This document shows positions 10,801 to 23,300 of a DNA stretch of 64,000 nt, piece by piece. The stretch lies in NCBI GenBank assembly GCA_963402885.1, contig OY727095.1:17737001-17801000 (forward strand). Direction: 5' to 3'. The notes below the pieces were generated by a model that did not search any database, was not told the origin of the DNA, and saw only the letters and a program-made list of their open reading frames with translations. This stretch comes from Antedon bifida. Its lineage: Eukaryota > Echinodermata > Crinoidea > Comatulida > Antedonidae. The first letter of the stretch is position 1, and each line of letters begins with the position of its first letter. A program made the translations under genes and the position numbers.

Positions 10801-13800
10801 CAATAACCATTTATTAAGCTAGCCCTATATCATTTTCAATACCTTGGACATTTCTATTTCAGGATGATGGAAGACTTGAAAAATAAAGATGATGAAGTAA
10901 AGAAAGTTGGAAATGAAAAGAAAGAGTTAGAAGCTGTAAATGCCCAGTAAGTATTGATCAGTTCATCTTTGTAACAAATTTGAATAATATTGGAGCTACA
11001 ATAATCATTTATTAAGCTAGCCCTATATCATTTTCAATACCTCAAACATTTCTATCTCAGGATGATGGAAGAGTTGAAAAATAAAGATGATGAAGTAAAG
11101 AAAGTTGGATATGAAAAGAAAGAGTTAGAAGCTGTAAATGCCCGGTAAGTATTGATCAGTTCATCTTTGTAACAAATTTGAATAATATTGGAGCTACAAT
11201 AACCATTTATTAGGCTAGCCCTATATCATTTTCAATACCTCAAACATTTCTATCTCAGGATGATGGAAGAGTTGAAAAATAAAGATGATGAAGTAAAGAA
11301 AGTTGGATATGAAAAGAAAGAGTTAGAAGCTGTAAATGCCCGGTAAGTATTGATCAGTTCATCTTTGTAACAAATTGGAATAATAATGGAGCTACAATAA
11401 CCATTTATTAAGCTAGCCCTATATCATTTTCAATACCTCGAACATTTCTATTTCAGAATGATGGAAGACTTGAAAAATAAAGATGATGAAGTAAACAAAG
11501 TTGGAAATGAAAAAAAAGAGTTAGAAGCTGTAAATACCCAGTAAGTATTGATCAGTTCATCTCTGTAACATAATTATTTGAATAATAATGGAGCTACAAT
11601 AATCATTTATTAAGCTAGCCCTATATCATTTTCAATACCTCAAACATTTCTATCTCAGGATGATGGAAGAGTTGAAAAATAAAGATGATGAAGTAAAGAA
11701 AGTTGGAAATGAAAAGAAAGAGTTAGAAGCTGTAAATGCCCAGTAAGTATTGATCAGTTCATCTCTGTAACATAATTATTTGAATAATAATGGAGCTACA
11801 ATAATCATTTATTAAGCTAGCCCTATATCATTTTCAATACCTTGAACATTTCTATTTCAGGATGATGGAAGAGTTGAAAAATAAAGATGATGAAGTAAAG
11901 AAAGTTGGACATGAAAAGAAAGAGTTAGAAGCTGTAAATGCCCAGTAAGTATTGATCAGTTCATCTTTGTAACACATTTTAATAATAATGAAGCTACAAT
12001 AACCATTTATTAAGCTAGCCCTATATCATTTTCAATACCTCAAACATTTCTATTTCAGAATGATGGAAGAGTTGATAAATAAAGATGATGAAGTAAAGAA
12101 AGTTGGACATGAAAAGAAAGAGTTAGAAGCTGTCAATGCCCAGTAAGTATTGATCAGTTCATCTCTGTAACATAATTATTTGAAATAATAATGGAGCTAC
12201 AATAACCATTTATTAAGCTAGCCCTATATCATTTTAAATACCTCGAACATTTCTATTTCAGGATGATGAAAGAGTTAAAAAATAAAGATGATGAAGTAAA
12301 GAAAGTTGGAAATGAAAACAAAGAGTTAGAAGCTGTAAATTCCCAGTAAGTATTGATCAGTTCATCTTTGTAACAAATTTGAATAATAATGAAGCTACAA
12401 TAACCATTTATTAAGCTAGCCCTATATCATTTTCAATACCTCAAACATTTCTATCTCAGGATGATGGAAGAGTTAAAAAATAAAGATGATGAAGTAAAGA
12501 AAGTTGGTCATGAAAAGAAAGAGTTAGAAGCTGTAAATGCCCAGTAAGTATTGATCAGTTCATCTTTGTAACATAATTATTTGAAATAATAATGGAGCTA
12601 CAATAACCATTTATTAAGCTAACACTATATCATTTTCAATACCTTGAACATTTCTATTTCAGGATGACGGAAGACTTGAAAAATAAAGATGATGAAGTAA
12701 AGAAAGTTTTACATGAAAAGAAAGAGTTAGAAGCTGTAAATACCCAGTAAGTATTGATCACTTCATCTTTGTAACATAATTATTTGAATAGTAATGGAGC
12801 TACAATAACAATTTATTAAGCTAACACTATATCATTTTTCAACACATTTTCATTTCAGAATGATGGAAGAGTTTAAAAACAAAGGTGATGAAATAAAGAA
12901 AGTTGGAAATGAAAGGAAAGAGTTACAGAAAGATTTAGAATGTCTAGAAGCTGTAAATGCCAAGTAAATATTATTGAAACGTTTGCTTTTGTATCCAGGT
13001 TTAATAGTAATGGAGCTACAGTTTATTAAGCTAACCATATTTTTGATTTGATAATATTGCAACACCAACATTTTTATCTTAATTTCAGAATGATGGAAGA
13101 TTCTAGAAACAATAGTGAGGAAATAGAGAAATTGTCAAATGAAAAGAAAAAAGTACAGAAAGAGTTAAAAGCTGTAAATGCCAAGTAAGTAACAGTTTTA
13201 TCTTTGACAACTTTTACAGTTACTTATTAAGCTAACCCTATTTGTTATTTGATAATTTTTCAACTCATTCAAACATTTTTATTTTTAATTCAGAATGATG
13301 GAAGAGTTTAAAAACAAAGATGATGAAGTAAAGAAAGTGTTAAGTGAAAGGAAAGATTTGCAGAAAGAGTTTGAATGTCTAGAAGCTGTAAATGCCAAGT
13401 AAATATTCAAAAGTTAAATACTAGGAGCTACAGTAACCATCAATTAAGCTAATGCTATTTTCAACACATCTAACATTATGTGCAATTGTCAATTCAGGCT
13501 GAATGAGAAATATTGCCAACAGAGCAAAGAGAAAAAAGGAATTGAAAAGCTTGTAGAGGAGTTAGAGAAAAAAAATGAGCAGTTGAAGAAAGTTTTGAAA
13601 AAGAGAACAGAATTACTTAATGCTACAAACACTAAGTAAGTATAATGTTTTTATTGAAAAAGCTAACCCCATGTTGTGATAATTCACCACATCCAACATG
13701 CAAAGGATTTGTTAGCTAAATCAATTGATACCATTGAATAAAAAGCTAACCTGATATTTATTGATTATATCATTATTGTCACAACTTGTTTCCACTATTA

Positions 13801-15963
13801 TTATCGTTATGATTATCTTCAACACCAACAATTTCATCATCATCTTCTCATCATAGTCTTCATTATCAACATTCAATACTAATCATAAATGCAACAATAT
13901 TGTTGACATCTTTTTCTCAAAGTTTTTGAAATTACATGTTGTAAAAATAAAAAATATATCTTATAACTTATTAAAATATAATTCAAAACAGATATGAAAG
14001 TAAATATAAGGAAGCAAAGGAACAACTAAACGAAGCCAAGAAGATGTTAAAGAGTAAACAACGTACAGAAAGTGCAAGAAAACAAGGGTATGTGTAGGGT
14101 CCGTACAATAATAACCAAAATAGATCTAACCCCCCCCCCCCCCCCTCCCCCACCCCAGTCGGAGGGTCAACTAATGAATTTAAAATATTATATTTATAAC
14201 GATGAGCTGAATTTAAAAAAAAAAATAGATAAAATGCAAAGGAAATTAGAATAATAACAATTACATGTTAAAGATGTATTGTCCCTTGAAACACAAAAAA
14301 TGAAAAAAAAAATATTCTAAATTTAAATTGGCCATATCAAAGTAATGTTAAAGGTATTCACTTTAAGTCGAAAATTCGAGCCAAAAACAACAAGTTTACG
14401 TAATTAACAGGTAAATTAATTTGATTACATTTCGTCTGGAAAATCATCACAAGCGAAAGTAAACAAAGATTTCAAACCACGATTATGCATTATACATGAT
14501 GCTAATTAGGATTGTTTACAACTCGTCGCGGTTGAGAAGGTGTTTTCACACAGATCGCGAGGAAGTGTTATGATTATGCATACAGAGTAGCCAAACAAGC
14601 GCGTTGCATTATGAGATATGTTTTGATCGAAAACTTTGACTGGAAGTCAAAGTTATTTTTTGAACAAAAAATTGTCTGTATTTCGGTTAAATATTTTTTT
14701 TTTTTACAAATTTTTGGTGAAAGTTAATAACTATTATGATACTTCAAAATGACCCACTTTTTTTCGAAATTAAAAAAAAAAATTTTTTTTTAATTGGTCA
14801 AAGGGACAATACATCTTTAATTACAAGCTAATTCAAAGCAAATCATTCAGGTATTGTTTATTTTTTTAGCTGTGTTGATTACGATCAAAAAGAAAGAGAA
14901 TTAGAAAAGCTCAAGAAACTTTTAAGGAATGAAGAGAATAAGGTTATGGAATTGTTTGAAGAAGTTCAAAGGTAGGATTATCTTATGTCATCACAAGCCC
15001 ATAAATAGGATTCTGATGTTGACTTTTTTTAAAACTGAGAATGCTATTGCTTGGCTTCTTCAAGTGTTATGAAAGAGTGTTCTCATTAACAGATAATTAT
15101 TTTTTATTGTAGGCCTAACAATTTATATAAGCAGGCAATATATTTTCTGATATTTCTGTAAACAAAATGGTAAATTATTTAACTTCTTTACTTTAAAAAA
15201 AAATAGAATTCAGCTATCGGCTCAAACAGATTCAAACCAAGGAAAAGACAAGACAGATGTATTACTGAGTCTCCTGCCAACCGTGAACGTGATCAACCAG
15301 AAGGATCTAAAACCAGTCGACGAGACGAAAACACCAGTGGTCATCGGTCAAGGCGCTTTCGGGGAAGTTTCTCTGATGAGACACAATCCAACCAACTCAC
15401 TGGTTGCTGTCAAAACCATCTTAAATGGCAGTGCAGATAACATCAAAATAGAGGCTCGCACAATGCAACTATGTTCTGCTCACCCATCATTTCCGTTCAT
15501 GTTTGGCGTAGTAAGAGATGATAATAACATCATTCAAATTGTCTCTTCATTTGTTGGAGTTGACAGTTCATCTCTTACTCTTAGAAAAGCAATAAAGAGT
15601 AAATTCGCCAACATGAATAGGAGGTCAATTCTTAACATCCTATTGACAGTATCTGATGGTGTGAAGTTTCTCCACCGGAACAAAATTGCACATAATGACA
15701 TAAAGGCAGAAAACATTCTCCTTTCACATGAAAGTGAAGAATGGATGGGCAAGATTATTGACATGGGTGGAATAACATCACCACTTGTGGAACCACCTGC
15801 TGCTGAAGTAACATCAAGCGACATCTTTGCCCTCTGCTTTGTTATTTGTGAAGTAGCCCAGGCATGCCATTGGCAGCAACTTAATGAGTTGGCTGTGAGA
15901 TGCAAGAAAACTCGACCACCGATTGACGATCTCATCTCTCTTCTATCCAAACTTAATATCTAA
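7828..15963 (+). CDS. Coiled-coil protein kinase, unit 1 copy (28 coding exons, longest rod)
   Basis: Reconstructed spliced gene, not recognised by name. Exons: 7828-7877, 8638-8788, 8921-9018, 9161-9340, 9451-9546, 9657-9752, 9858-9941; fourteen 84-nt exons starting at 10063, 10261, 10463, 10661, 10863, 11061, 11259, 11457, 11659, 11861, 12059, 12262, 12460 and 12663; then 12859-12963, 13089-13184, 13294-13398, 13498-13635, 13992-14087, 14870-14971 and 15207-15963. All have GT-AG borders and sum to 3330 nt, about 1109 residues. Start: first ATG after the TATA promoter (MNSSINILPFWRR). Residues 1-70 are a basic, non-helical head. About 75-858 is a K/E-rich coiled coil, and 859-1109 the kinase exon. 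No signal peptide or membrane span, so probably cytosolic. A regulatory or scaffold kinase with a variable rod is inferred; substrate and pathway are unknown. Poly(A) signals lie at 15965 and 16158. Confidence 0.82.
7900..8525. repeat. AGGCCT/CCTAGG palindromic low-complexity DNA in intron 1 (unit 1)
   Basis: Dense TAGGCCTAG, CCTAGG, AGGCCT and GCTAGGCC words, each self-complementary, filling most of intron 1. Units 3 and 4 carry comparable long versions (41765-42370, 51385-51999), while unit 2 keeps only about 75 bp of it (20395-20470). Length differences point to slippage or recombination inside the tract. Confidence 0.85.
9942..12858 (+). repeat. Exon-intron cassette array: fourteen 84-nt exons at about 200-bp spacing (unit 1)
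   Basis: Each cassette is one intron plus one 84-nt exon, with starts 198-203 bp apart. The exon encodes MMEELKNKDDEVKKVG followed by (N/H/Y)EKKELEAVNAQ plus the split junction codon, 28 residues in all. Introns are as similar as exons, each with a GCTAGCCCTATATCATTTTC segment before a TTTCAG or TCTCAG acceptor. Every exon starts and ends after two bases of a codon, so any number can be added or removed in frame. Hydrophobic residues M, L, V, V, L fall at a/d positions, making each exon four heptads exactly. Confidence 0.93.
14272..14816. mobile_element. TTAA-flanked MITE in intron 26 of unit 1
   Basis: Units 2, 3 and 4 read ACATGTTAATTACAAG here; unit 1 carries 545 extra bases between duplicated TTAA copies (14268-14271 and 14817-14820). 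Ends are inverted: AGATGTATTGTCCCTTG at the left, and the complement of CAAAGGGACAATACATCT at the right. No transposase frame is visible inside. TTAA target choice fits piggyBac- or Kolobok-type transposases; which one is unclear. Confidence 0.85.
15207..15963 (+). other. Kinase-domain exon of the unit 1 gene, domain detail
   Basis: Numbering from the codon at 15283 (V=1): glycine loop IGQGAFGEV 21-29, VAVK lysine K44, helix-C glutamate E57, HPSFPFMFGVV 67-77, catalytic loop HNDIKAEN 137-144, magnesium loop DMG 160-162, and a helix-F-like SDIFALCFVICEV. Catalytic Lys, Glu, both Asp and the Asn are kept, so activity is plausible. The Arg of HRD is replaced by Asn and the Phe of DFG by Met. Only 64 residues follow DMG, so the activation segment and C-lobe are very short and no clear APE is present. 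The four units differ at only a few residues here. Confidence 0.88.
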
Positions 15964-17529
15964 AAATAAAACTCTTACCAGTATAACACATTCATTATGT
16001 TCAAATTCAATAATCATTATTACATTTTATACTGAATCTCTGTTTTAATCATATTTGCAACTTTCAAAATGTGCAATATTTGGATTGTAATAATTATTTA
16101 TAGATTTTTATACAAAGAAATGTATTAAAACAATACGGTATATATATTTTTATGGCAAATAAATATTTTGGTAAAACTTTACTAACAAAATGATATCTAA
16201 AATGTGTTTGTTGTTCGTTTAGACAATATTGGTAGGCCTACTGTAAATCGTTTCGTTGTAAAAACAGAAAGGGTTGCTTTTCGTGACTGATCCTCGGGAA
16301 TTATTGTGCAACCTGATACAGAGACAGTGGTAGTGATGACTGGAGCGGTAATAATGCAAGCTGTTTACATGCTCTTTTTTTATCATGTGCTTCAGTAGTG
16401 TGTGATATCTTAATAACAGATACCTCTGAAAGCTATCGGTTTAACGACACATAGGTTTGAGAGATCACACAAGCACGTCGGTTTTAAGTTTGTAAAGTAC
16501 AGTGCTTATAGTGTGTGATATAACATAAGCCCCTTCTACCTAGTACATTTCCCAAACACTGATTCGAAAAAATATTGTCAATACATTCGCTTTTATTTGC
16601 ACACCTAAACTAAATAAAAGAACGTACTGGCAGTAACCCGAGCTCCGCCTTAATATGTGGTTATATAATAATTCGCATAGGATGAGTAAGTATAATAAAA
16701 GCACAACACTCTTCCCTAATAAAAGTACTCTGACAAATTATTTTAAAAAAAAATTGTCAAGAATAAAATTATTGATTTGTTTATGCATTTGATTTCGCCA
16801 TGCAAACCTTCAAACAATTATCATTGATTTTGTTATACATGAAGTATTCCTTCACTTTAAAATATCTGTAAGCCCAAAATGAAAGCAATCCTGGATATGG
16901 GACTTTACGAACATAAAAGACGCTGTGAATATTAATCTAGGGTGCACATCATAAATTGACAACATGCATGAGAGGGACATGCACGTTGAACTCTGTCAGT
17001 CAGTCGGCAGTTTAAAACATTTCAATGATAACATATGAATTAGTAATTTATAGAATTAAGATGTGAAGTATTGTAATAAAACAACTGCGCTTACGGACCT
17101 GAAATCAACAATAAAAATGTGCACATGGTGGTGGTAGTCGAAATTAGATGATGAACGCGCCACTAAAGTATACATTACCAAACTATATATTTTTCATGGT
17201 GTATTTTATTTAATATTTGTTTGTTTCTTTGTGTGAGAGCTTTGTTTTTAATTATGCTCAGAAATAGTGATGTGTATGCAATAAGTCACATTTACCTATA
17301 GATAGAATAAAAAAGTATTTAGGCAATCAACAAAATATTAGTTATTTGTCATGGTAATTTTTTTTTCAGTTTTATTGTAATAAATCTAATAAGTATCAGA
17401 AATTAAAATATTAATATATGGTAATTTAACATGCCATTTTAATGATAATGTATGTGCCAGAATATTATTATCTTAATCAATTATATTGGCTTAGCAGAAA
17501 TAAAGCTTGCTGTTAATAAAATTCCTGTC
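15964..17529. other. 3' flank of unit 1, no supported gene
   Basis: AATAAA at 15965-15970 (immediately after the stop) and 16158-16163 are candidate poly(A) signals. The rest is AT-rich DNA shared with the other units. A 64-codon frame that is open in unit 3 (47222-47416) is interrupted here by a TGA near 16286, so it is not counted as a gene. Confidence 0.6.
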
Positions 17530-20101
17530 ACAATAATTAACAATAAAACAATGATGGATTTAAAAACACTTTATCATCATAATTATGTACGTAACCATAT
17601 TTTGTTTTTAGTATAGTAGACCTAGATTTATTGGTGCTTGCATGTTTGTAATTTAGAAAATATTTTATGATTATTTACGATAAATGTACTTTTATAAATA
17701 GAAAAAATGTCTTCTCTATTCTGTGTGTTTTGCACATTTTGTAAGGTGAATTGTTTCAGATGGAAATCAAGCAAGTCACCAGAAATTAGTTCCAGGACCG
17801 ACGTGTGCAGAGTATGACGCTACTACTAGTACGATATTAATTATTAAAATGTAATTATATTTTAATTTCATATTGTTCCGGAAAACTTCTGATGTGTGTG
17901 CAACTTTTTATATGACTAGACTGAGGATGACTCTCTAAATGTTATGGTGATTGGTTACTCTATAGTCACTGCCAATATAATGTTCTGCTACTCTAAAAAA
18001 AACAATGGCGCCACCTATCATCAAGTTAGTTTGCAAAAAAAATAGGCAAAGCAAATAAATCGTCTTTTGTGGCAATAATAGACTAGTCCAGATTTTCATA
18101 TGCTGTAGGCATTTCATGTTAAAAGCGAATGTTTTAGGGTAGTTTTTAGGGTGCTGGATTGGTTTACCCGACTCAATTTTTATATCTCCACCATTTCAGA
18201 CTTATTTTGGTTTATAATATAACTAATTGACTTTTAAGTTGTCAAATTTCTTTCAACGGTGACGGAACGTTTTGCCGAACGCCACTTCGCCGCCCGGAAA
18301 TTTTTTCGATAACTGTAATCATCATCATTTTGTCCGCCCGAATGGCATCCAAGTTATTTTTCTTGCACCGCCTAGTGGCGCTATACAATCTTTGCTTTTC
18401 TTCCATTTATACGGTTGCCACCCCGCTTATCTTCCCATTGGATCTTCATCCAATTCTCCAGGCCTCCCTGCCACTGATTCATGTTGTAGAAAAAAAAAGG
18501 GGCAAAAAGGGATCTTCATCCAAATACACATGTTCGGCTAGGGTAGCGCTTTCCCATTGGATCTTCATCCAATTATCCTGGCCTCCCTGCTGTTGCTTCA
18601 TGTGGAAAAAAAATGGATCTTCATCCAAACCATAATAGCAAAATGCGAATTGCTGAAAATAACATTAATAAATGGTCGTCACAAAATAATATGCGTATAA
18701 ACGAAAAAAAACCTGTATAAATATAGAAAAATAGCGAAAGATGCGATTTCAGTAACAACAACCAAAAAAAAAGTTGTCTTCTTCCCTGGGCAAACACAGA
18801 TAGATGGCCTAGCGTTTATGATGATCGGAAGTTACAAGTACCACCTTCATCGGGGACCTGACGTTCACATTCAACGCAAACATATACATATATTCATGGC
18901 TGCAGTCGCGTGTGCAAATTTGAGTTACCGTACATCTTCCAATAGTAACCCACACTCTAATAGTAACTCCCCTCTAATTAGTAACCCACCTTATAAGTCA
19001 ATCTATAATAATAACCCACTACTCTAATAGTAACCCATGGGGTTACTATTAGTTGTAATAGTAACCCATGGGGGTTACTATTAGAGTCACAAAAACTATT
19101 GAAAAAATGACTGGTCGTTTATGATGCAGCCGTATTTCGAAAACAAGGAGATAATGCATGTTGATCTCGGGAGTGGGGGAGGATTGAGTGTTTTTGAGTT
19201 CATAAAATAAAGTTAGAGTTCAACCAAATTTGTTTATTTGTACTGATTTATTATTTTGCTATGAGTTGCTGACCGGAAACGTTGAGGATGGGCTACTATT
19301 TTCAGGTGCCTAATTTAAGATTAGTAATAGTAACCCACTACTCTAATAGTAACCCCCTTCTAAAAAGTAATAGTAACCCACCCTAAAAAACAATCAAAGA
19401 ATAATAACCAAGGGTTACAATTAGATTTACGGTAGTGTTTACCGACCGACCAACCGACCGCCGACATAGTGAGCTGTAGACTAAAAATAAGCTATGATCG
19501 TTTTGCTATTAGCTATAAGGAAGTGTAAGTTCCGGCGAACTACGGGTGCCATTTATCATAATTTATTTAATTGTACGTGCGAGAGTACCATTTCCGGCCG
19601 GCCATCTAGAAGGGGTGTCCTTTAAAATTAATGTCATATTATATTGTTACCGTATATAAGTGTGTTATTTTTTATACTATATTTCAATATCTATTTTTGT
19701 GATAAGTGAGCAATGCAATTTCCAGTATATTTGGACAATAAAAGTTATCTGTATCTGTAAAAATTTGCTTCACCACATAGCCCACAATTTTCTTTTTTTT
19801 AATCACGTATTCACACTTATACACTACTTTGTTTATGTTTCATGGCAACAATTTCGTACTGCGCGCGTATCTGCTACTTGGTTTTACGTCCTCTGTCACC
19901 GGATCATTCCAGTAGCACATTAAATTTGATAACACGCCTCAATAATATGAATTAATAACAATAGTAAAAATTACTAGAATTAAAGGAATGAGTTATACTA
20001 ATGATATATACTAATACTACAGAATTTGAATTAATTGATTAATAAGATAATCAATATAGTTTTTTTGTAAAGCAAACAATGGGTTTATGACGTCGACTGT
20101 A
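17530..20101. other. Upstream flank of unit 2, no supported gene
   Basis: Same content as the unit 1 flank: GGATCTTCATCCAA cluster (about 18440-18630), TAATAGTAACCC repeats and the palindrome. Here the palindrome is partly duplicated (19021-19086), giving two AATAGTAACCCATGG...TTACTATTAG hairpins in succession. Confidence 0.6.
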
Positions 20102-20225
20102 GTGCGTATTTAGAACATAAATCCGGACACGCGACATTGTTTTTATGACGTACAAGTGTGGCACGCACACTGAAATGTATAAAAGGCACCCGAAATCGGA
20201 GCTCAGGCGCGCCTCATATCAGTCG
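20102..20225 (+). promoter_or_regulatory. Promoter of unit 2 kinase gene
   Basis: TATAAAA at 20178-20184. A TGACGTC site lies just upstream of this interval (about 20088-20094) and a TGACGTA within it (about 20146). A 4-bp GCGC insertion separates TATA from the initiator-like TCAGTC, compared with unit 1. Confidence 0.6.
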
Positions 20226-20314
20226 TCAGAATTGTTTTTTCTGGTTTTAAATACGACGAATTAATTTACCTTTACGCATCCTAAATATTTGTATTTATAC
20301 GTCTAACTAGCAAT

Positions 20315-23300
20315 ATGAATTCTAGCATCAATATACTTCCTTTTTGGCGCCGTTCATCACGACGGTAAGTTTTTTAACCACCACCAGCCTCTAACTAGGG
20401 TAGCGCCTAGCCTAGGCCTAGCCTAGTTTAGGCCATTAGGGCTAGGGCCTAGCTATGCCTAAAACTCTGCTCGTCCTACATAATGCCTTTCCTGACCCAG
20501 CATAGGCCTGGGTTATTTTTTTTATTTCCATTAGCTTTACATCTAGTAGGCTGCTAGGCCCTAGGCCTACTTAATACTATAGTAATTACTAATAATAGGA
20601 ATAGAAGCCCATGTATTGTAATTTATTTTCAAATTGAATTTCATCAAATAAAACAATGTCTGGATTCATTCTATTTGTACTGTAGCTTTGATCCGCAACT
20701 GCAGAAAACAAGTCTGTTGAGGAAGAAGCCAGTAACAAGATCATTCCAACCAGATGCTGATCCACTTTCAGCATCAAAAAGAAATACTGTTAATCCAGGT
20801 GATTTAGTATTTATGCAGACAATGGAAGGTAACAAGGTAGGAAAAGATTCCTAACACATCTTGCAAGTTTCACATTATTATTATCACTATTAATTAACTT
20901 TTTTTCAACAACATTTCATTTTATCTAACAAATATTAATTCAATTTCTTATTAAATAATTGTTTTAAGATCATAAGTACATTCCTGTGTCAAGTTGAATG
21001 TGCTTTGGACCATAAGAGAAACGATATGGAAGCTATTGAAATGGAAGCAGAGAAATTGAGAGAAAAGTATGAACAAAATAAAAACAGCTAAAAGGAACAA
21101 TTATATTATACAATATTGTGTCCTTATTTTTATAATAGTATCAAAATGTAATGTGTTAATTGTTATATGCCTGAATGTTTTATGTTATTATTATTATGTT
21201 TATAGAAAAAAAGCAAGTGAAAGGCTAGTAAAAGAGTTTAAGAAAAGAAACGGAGAGCTGAAGAAAGTATTAAATGAGAAGAAAGTCAGAATGATGGAAG
21301 TGTTTACAAACAAAGATGAGGAAATAAAGAAAGTTGGAAATGAAAAGAAAGATTTACAGAAAGAGTTAGAAGTTTTAAATGCCAAGTAAATGTTGAAAAG
21401 TTCATTTGAATACTAAAAATGGAGCTACAGTTATTTATTAAGCTAATTACCTATATTTTTTATTTGATAACACTTCGAACATTTTTATTTTTTAGAATGA
21501 TGGAAGAGCTTAAAAACAAAGATGATGAAATGAAAAGTTTGTTAAGTGAAAAGAAAGATTTACAGAAAGAGTTAGGAGCTATAAATGCCAAGTAAATATT
21601 ATTGAAATGTTTATTTTTGTATCTAAGTTTAATATTAATGGAGCAACAGTTTATTAGGCTAACCCTATGCAACACATCCAAAATGTTTATCGTAATTTCA
21701 GAATGATGGAAGATTCTAGAAACAATAGTGAGGAAATAAAGAAATTGTCAAATGACAAGAAAGAACTACAGAAAGAGTTAGAAGCTTTAATTGCCAAGTA
21801 AGTATTGAACAGTTTTATCTTAACTTTTGCAATTATTTATTAAGCTAAACCTTATTTGTTATTTGATAATTTGCCAACACATTCAAACATTTTTATCTTA
21901 ATTTTAGAATGATGGAAGATTCTAGTATCAATAGTGAGGAAATAAAGATATTGTCAAAAGAAAAGAAAGAGTTGGAAGCTGTAAATACCAAGTAAGTATT
22001 ATAAGTATATCAATTCATCTTTGTAACAAATTTGAATAATAATGGAGCTACAATAACCATTTATTAAGCTAGCCCTATATCATTTTCAATACTTCGAACA
22101 TTTCTATTTCAGAATGATGGAAGAGTTGAAAAATAAAGATGATGAAGTAAAGAAAGTTGGACATGAAAAGAAAGAGTTAGAAGCTGTAAATGCCCAGTAA
22201 GTATTGATCAGTTCATCTTTGTAACATAATTATTTGAAATAATAATGGAGCTACAATAACCATTTATTAAGCTAACACTATATCATTTTCAATACCTTGA
22301 ACATTTCTATTTCAGGATGACGGAAGACTTGAAAAATAAAGATGATGAAGTAAAGAAAGTTATACATGAAAAGAAAGAGTTAGAAGCTGTAAATACCCAG
22401 TAAGTATTGATCACTTCATCTTTGTAACATAATTATTTGAATAGTAATGGAGCTACAATAACAATTTATTAAGCTAACACTATATCATTTTTCAACACAT
22501 TTTCATTTCAGAATGATGGAAGAGTTTAAAAACAAAGGTGATGAAATAAAGAAAGTTGGAGATGAAAGGAAAGAGTTACAGAAAGATTTAGAATGTCTAG
22601 AGGCTGTAAATGCCAAGTAAATATTATTGAAATGTTTGCTTTTGTATCTAGGTTTAATAGTAATGGAGCTACAGTTTATTAAGCTAACCATATTTTTGAT
22701 TTGATAATATTGCAACACCAACATTTTTATCTTAATTTCAGAATGATGGAAGATTCTAGAAACAATAGTGAGGAAATAGAGAAATTGTCAAATGAAAAGA
22801 AAAAAGTACAGAAAGAGTTAAAAGCTGTAAATGCCAAGTAAGTAACAGTTTTATCTTTGACAACTTTTACAGTTACTTATTAAGCTAACCCTATTTGTTA
22901 TTTGATAATTTTTCAACTCATTCAAACATTTTTATTTTTAATTCAGAATGATGGAAGAGTTTAAAAACAAAGATGATGAAGTAAAGAAAGTGTTAAGTGA
23001 AAGGAAAGATTTGCAGAAAGAGTTTGAATGTCTAGAAGCTGTAAATGCCAAGTAAATATTCAAAAGTTAAATACTAGGAGCTACAGTAACCATCAATTAA
23101 GCTAATGCTATTTTCAACACATCTAACATTATGTGCAATTGTCAATTCAGGCTGAATGAGAAATATTGCCAACAGAGCAAAGAGAAAAAAGGAATTGAAA
23201 AGCTTGTAGAGGAGTTAGAGAAAAAAAATGAGCAGTTGAAGAAAGTTTTGAAAAAGAGAACAGAATTACTTAATGCTACAAACACTAAGTAAGTATAATG

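Larger units (their letters stand above)
5076..17529 (+). repeat. Tandem unit 1 (coiled-coil kinase gene unit)
   Basis: Starts at ACAATAATTAACAATAAAAC, which recurs at 17530, 27086, 48559 and, diverged, 60568. From there the sequence matches units 2-4 almost base for base apart from indels. The starting point is where homology becomes visible next to the BEL/Pao element, not necessarily the original duplication breakpoint. This unit is 12.45 kb because it has the largest number of internal exon cassettes and a TTAA-flanked MITE. Confidence 0.93.

Noticed and set aside
14131-14157. Poly-C tract in intron 26 as a functional element
   Set aside because: Length varies from a few to about 18 C between units and it lies within an intron; simple slippage explains it.
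15534-15950. 138-codon minus-strand frame opposite the kinase exon, repeated in all units
   Set aside because: It is conserved only because the kinase exon on the plus strand is conserved; no family resemblance, promoter or splice context of its own.
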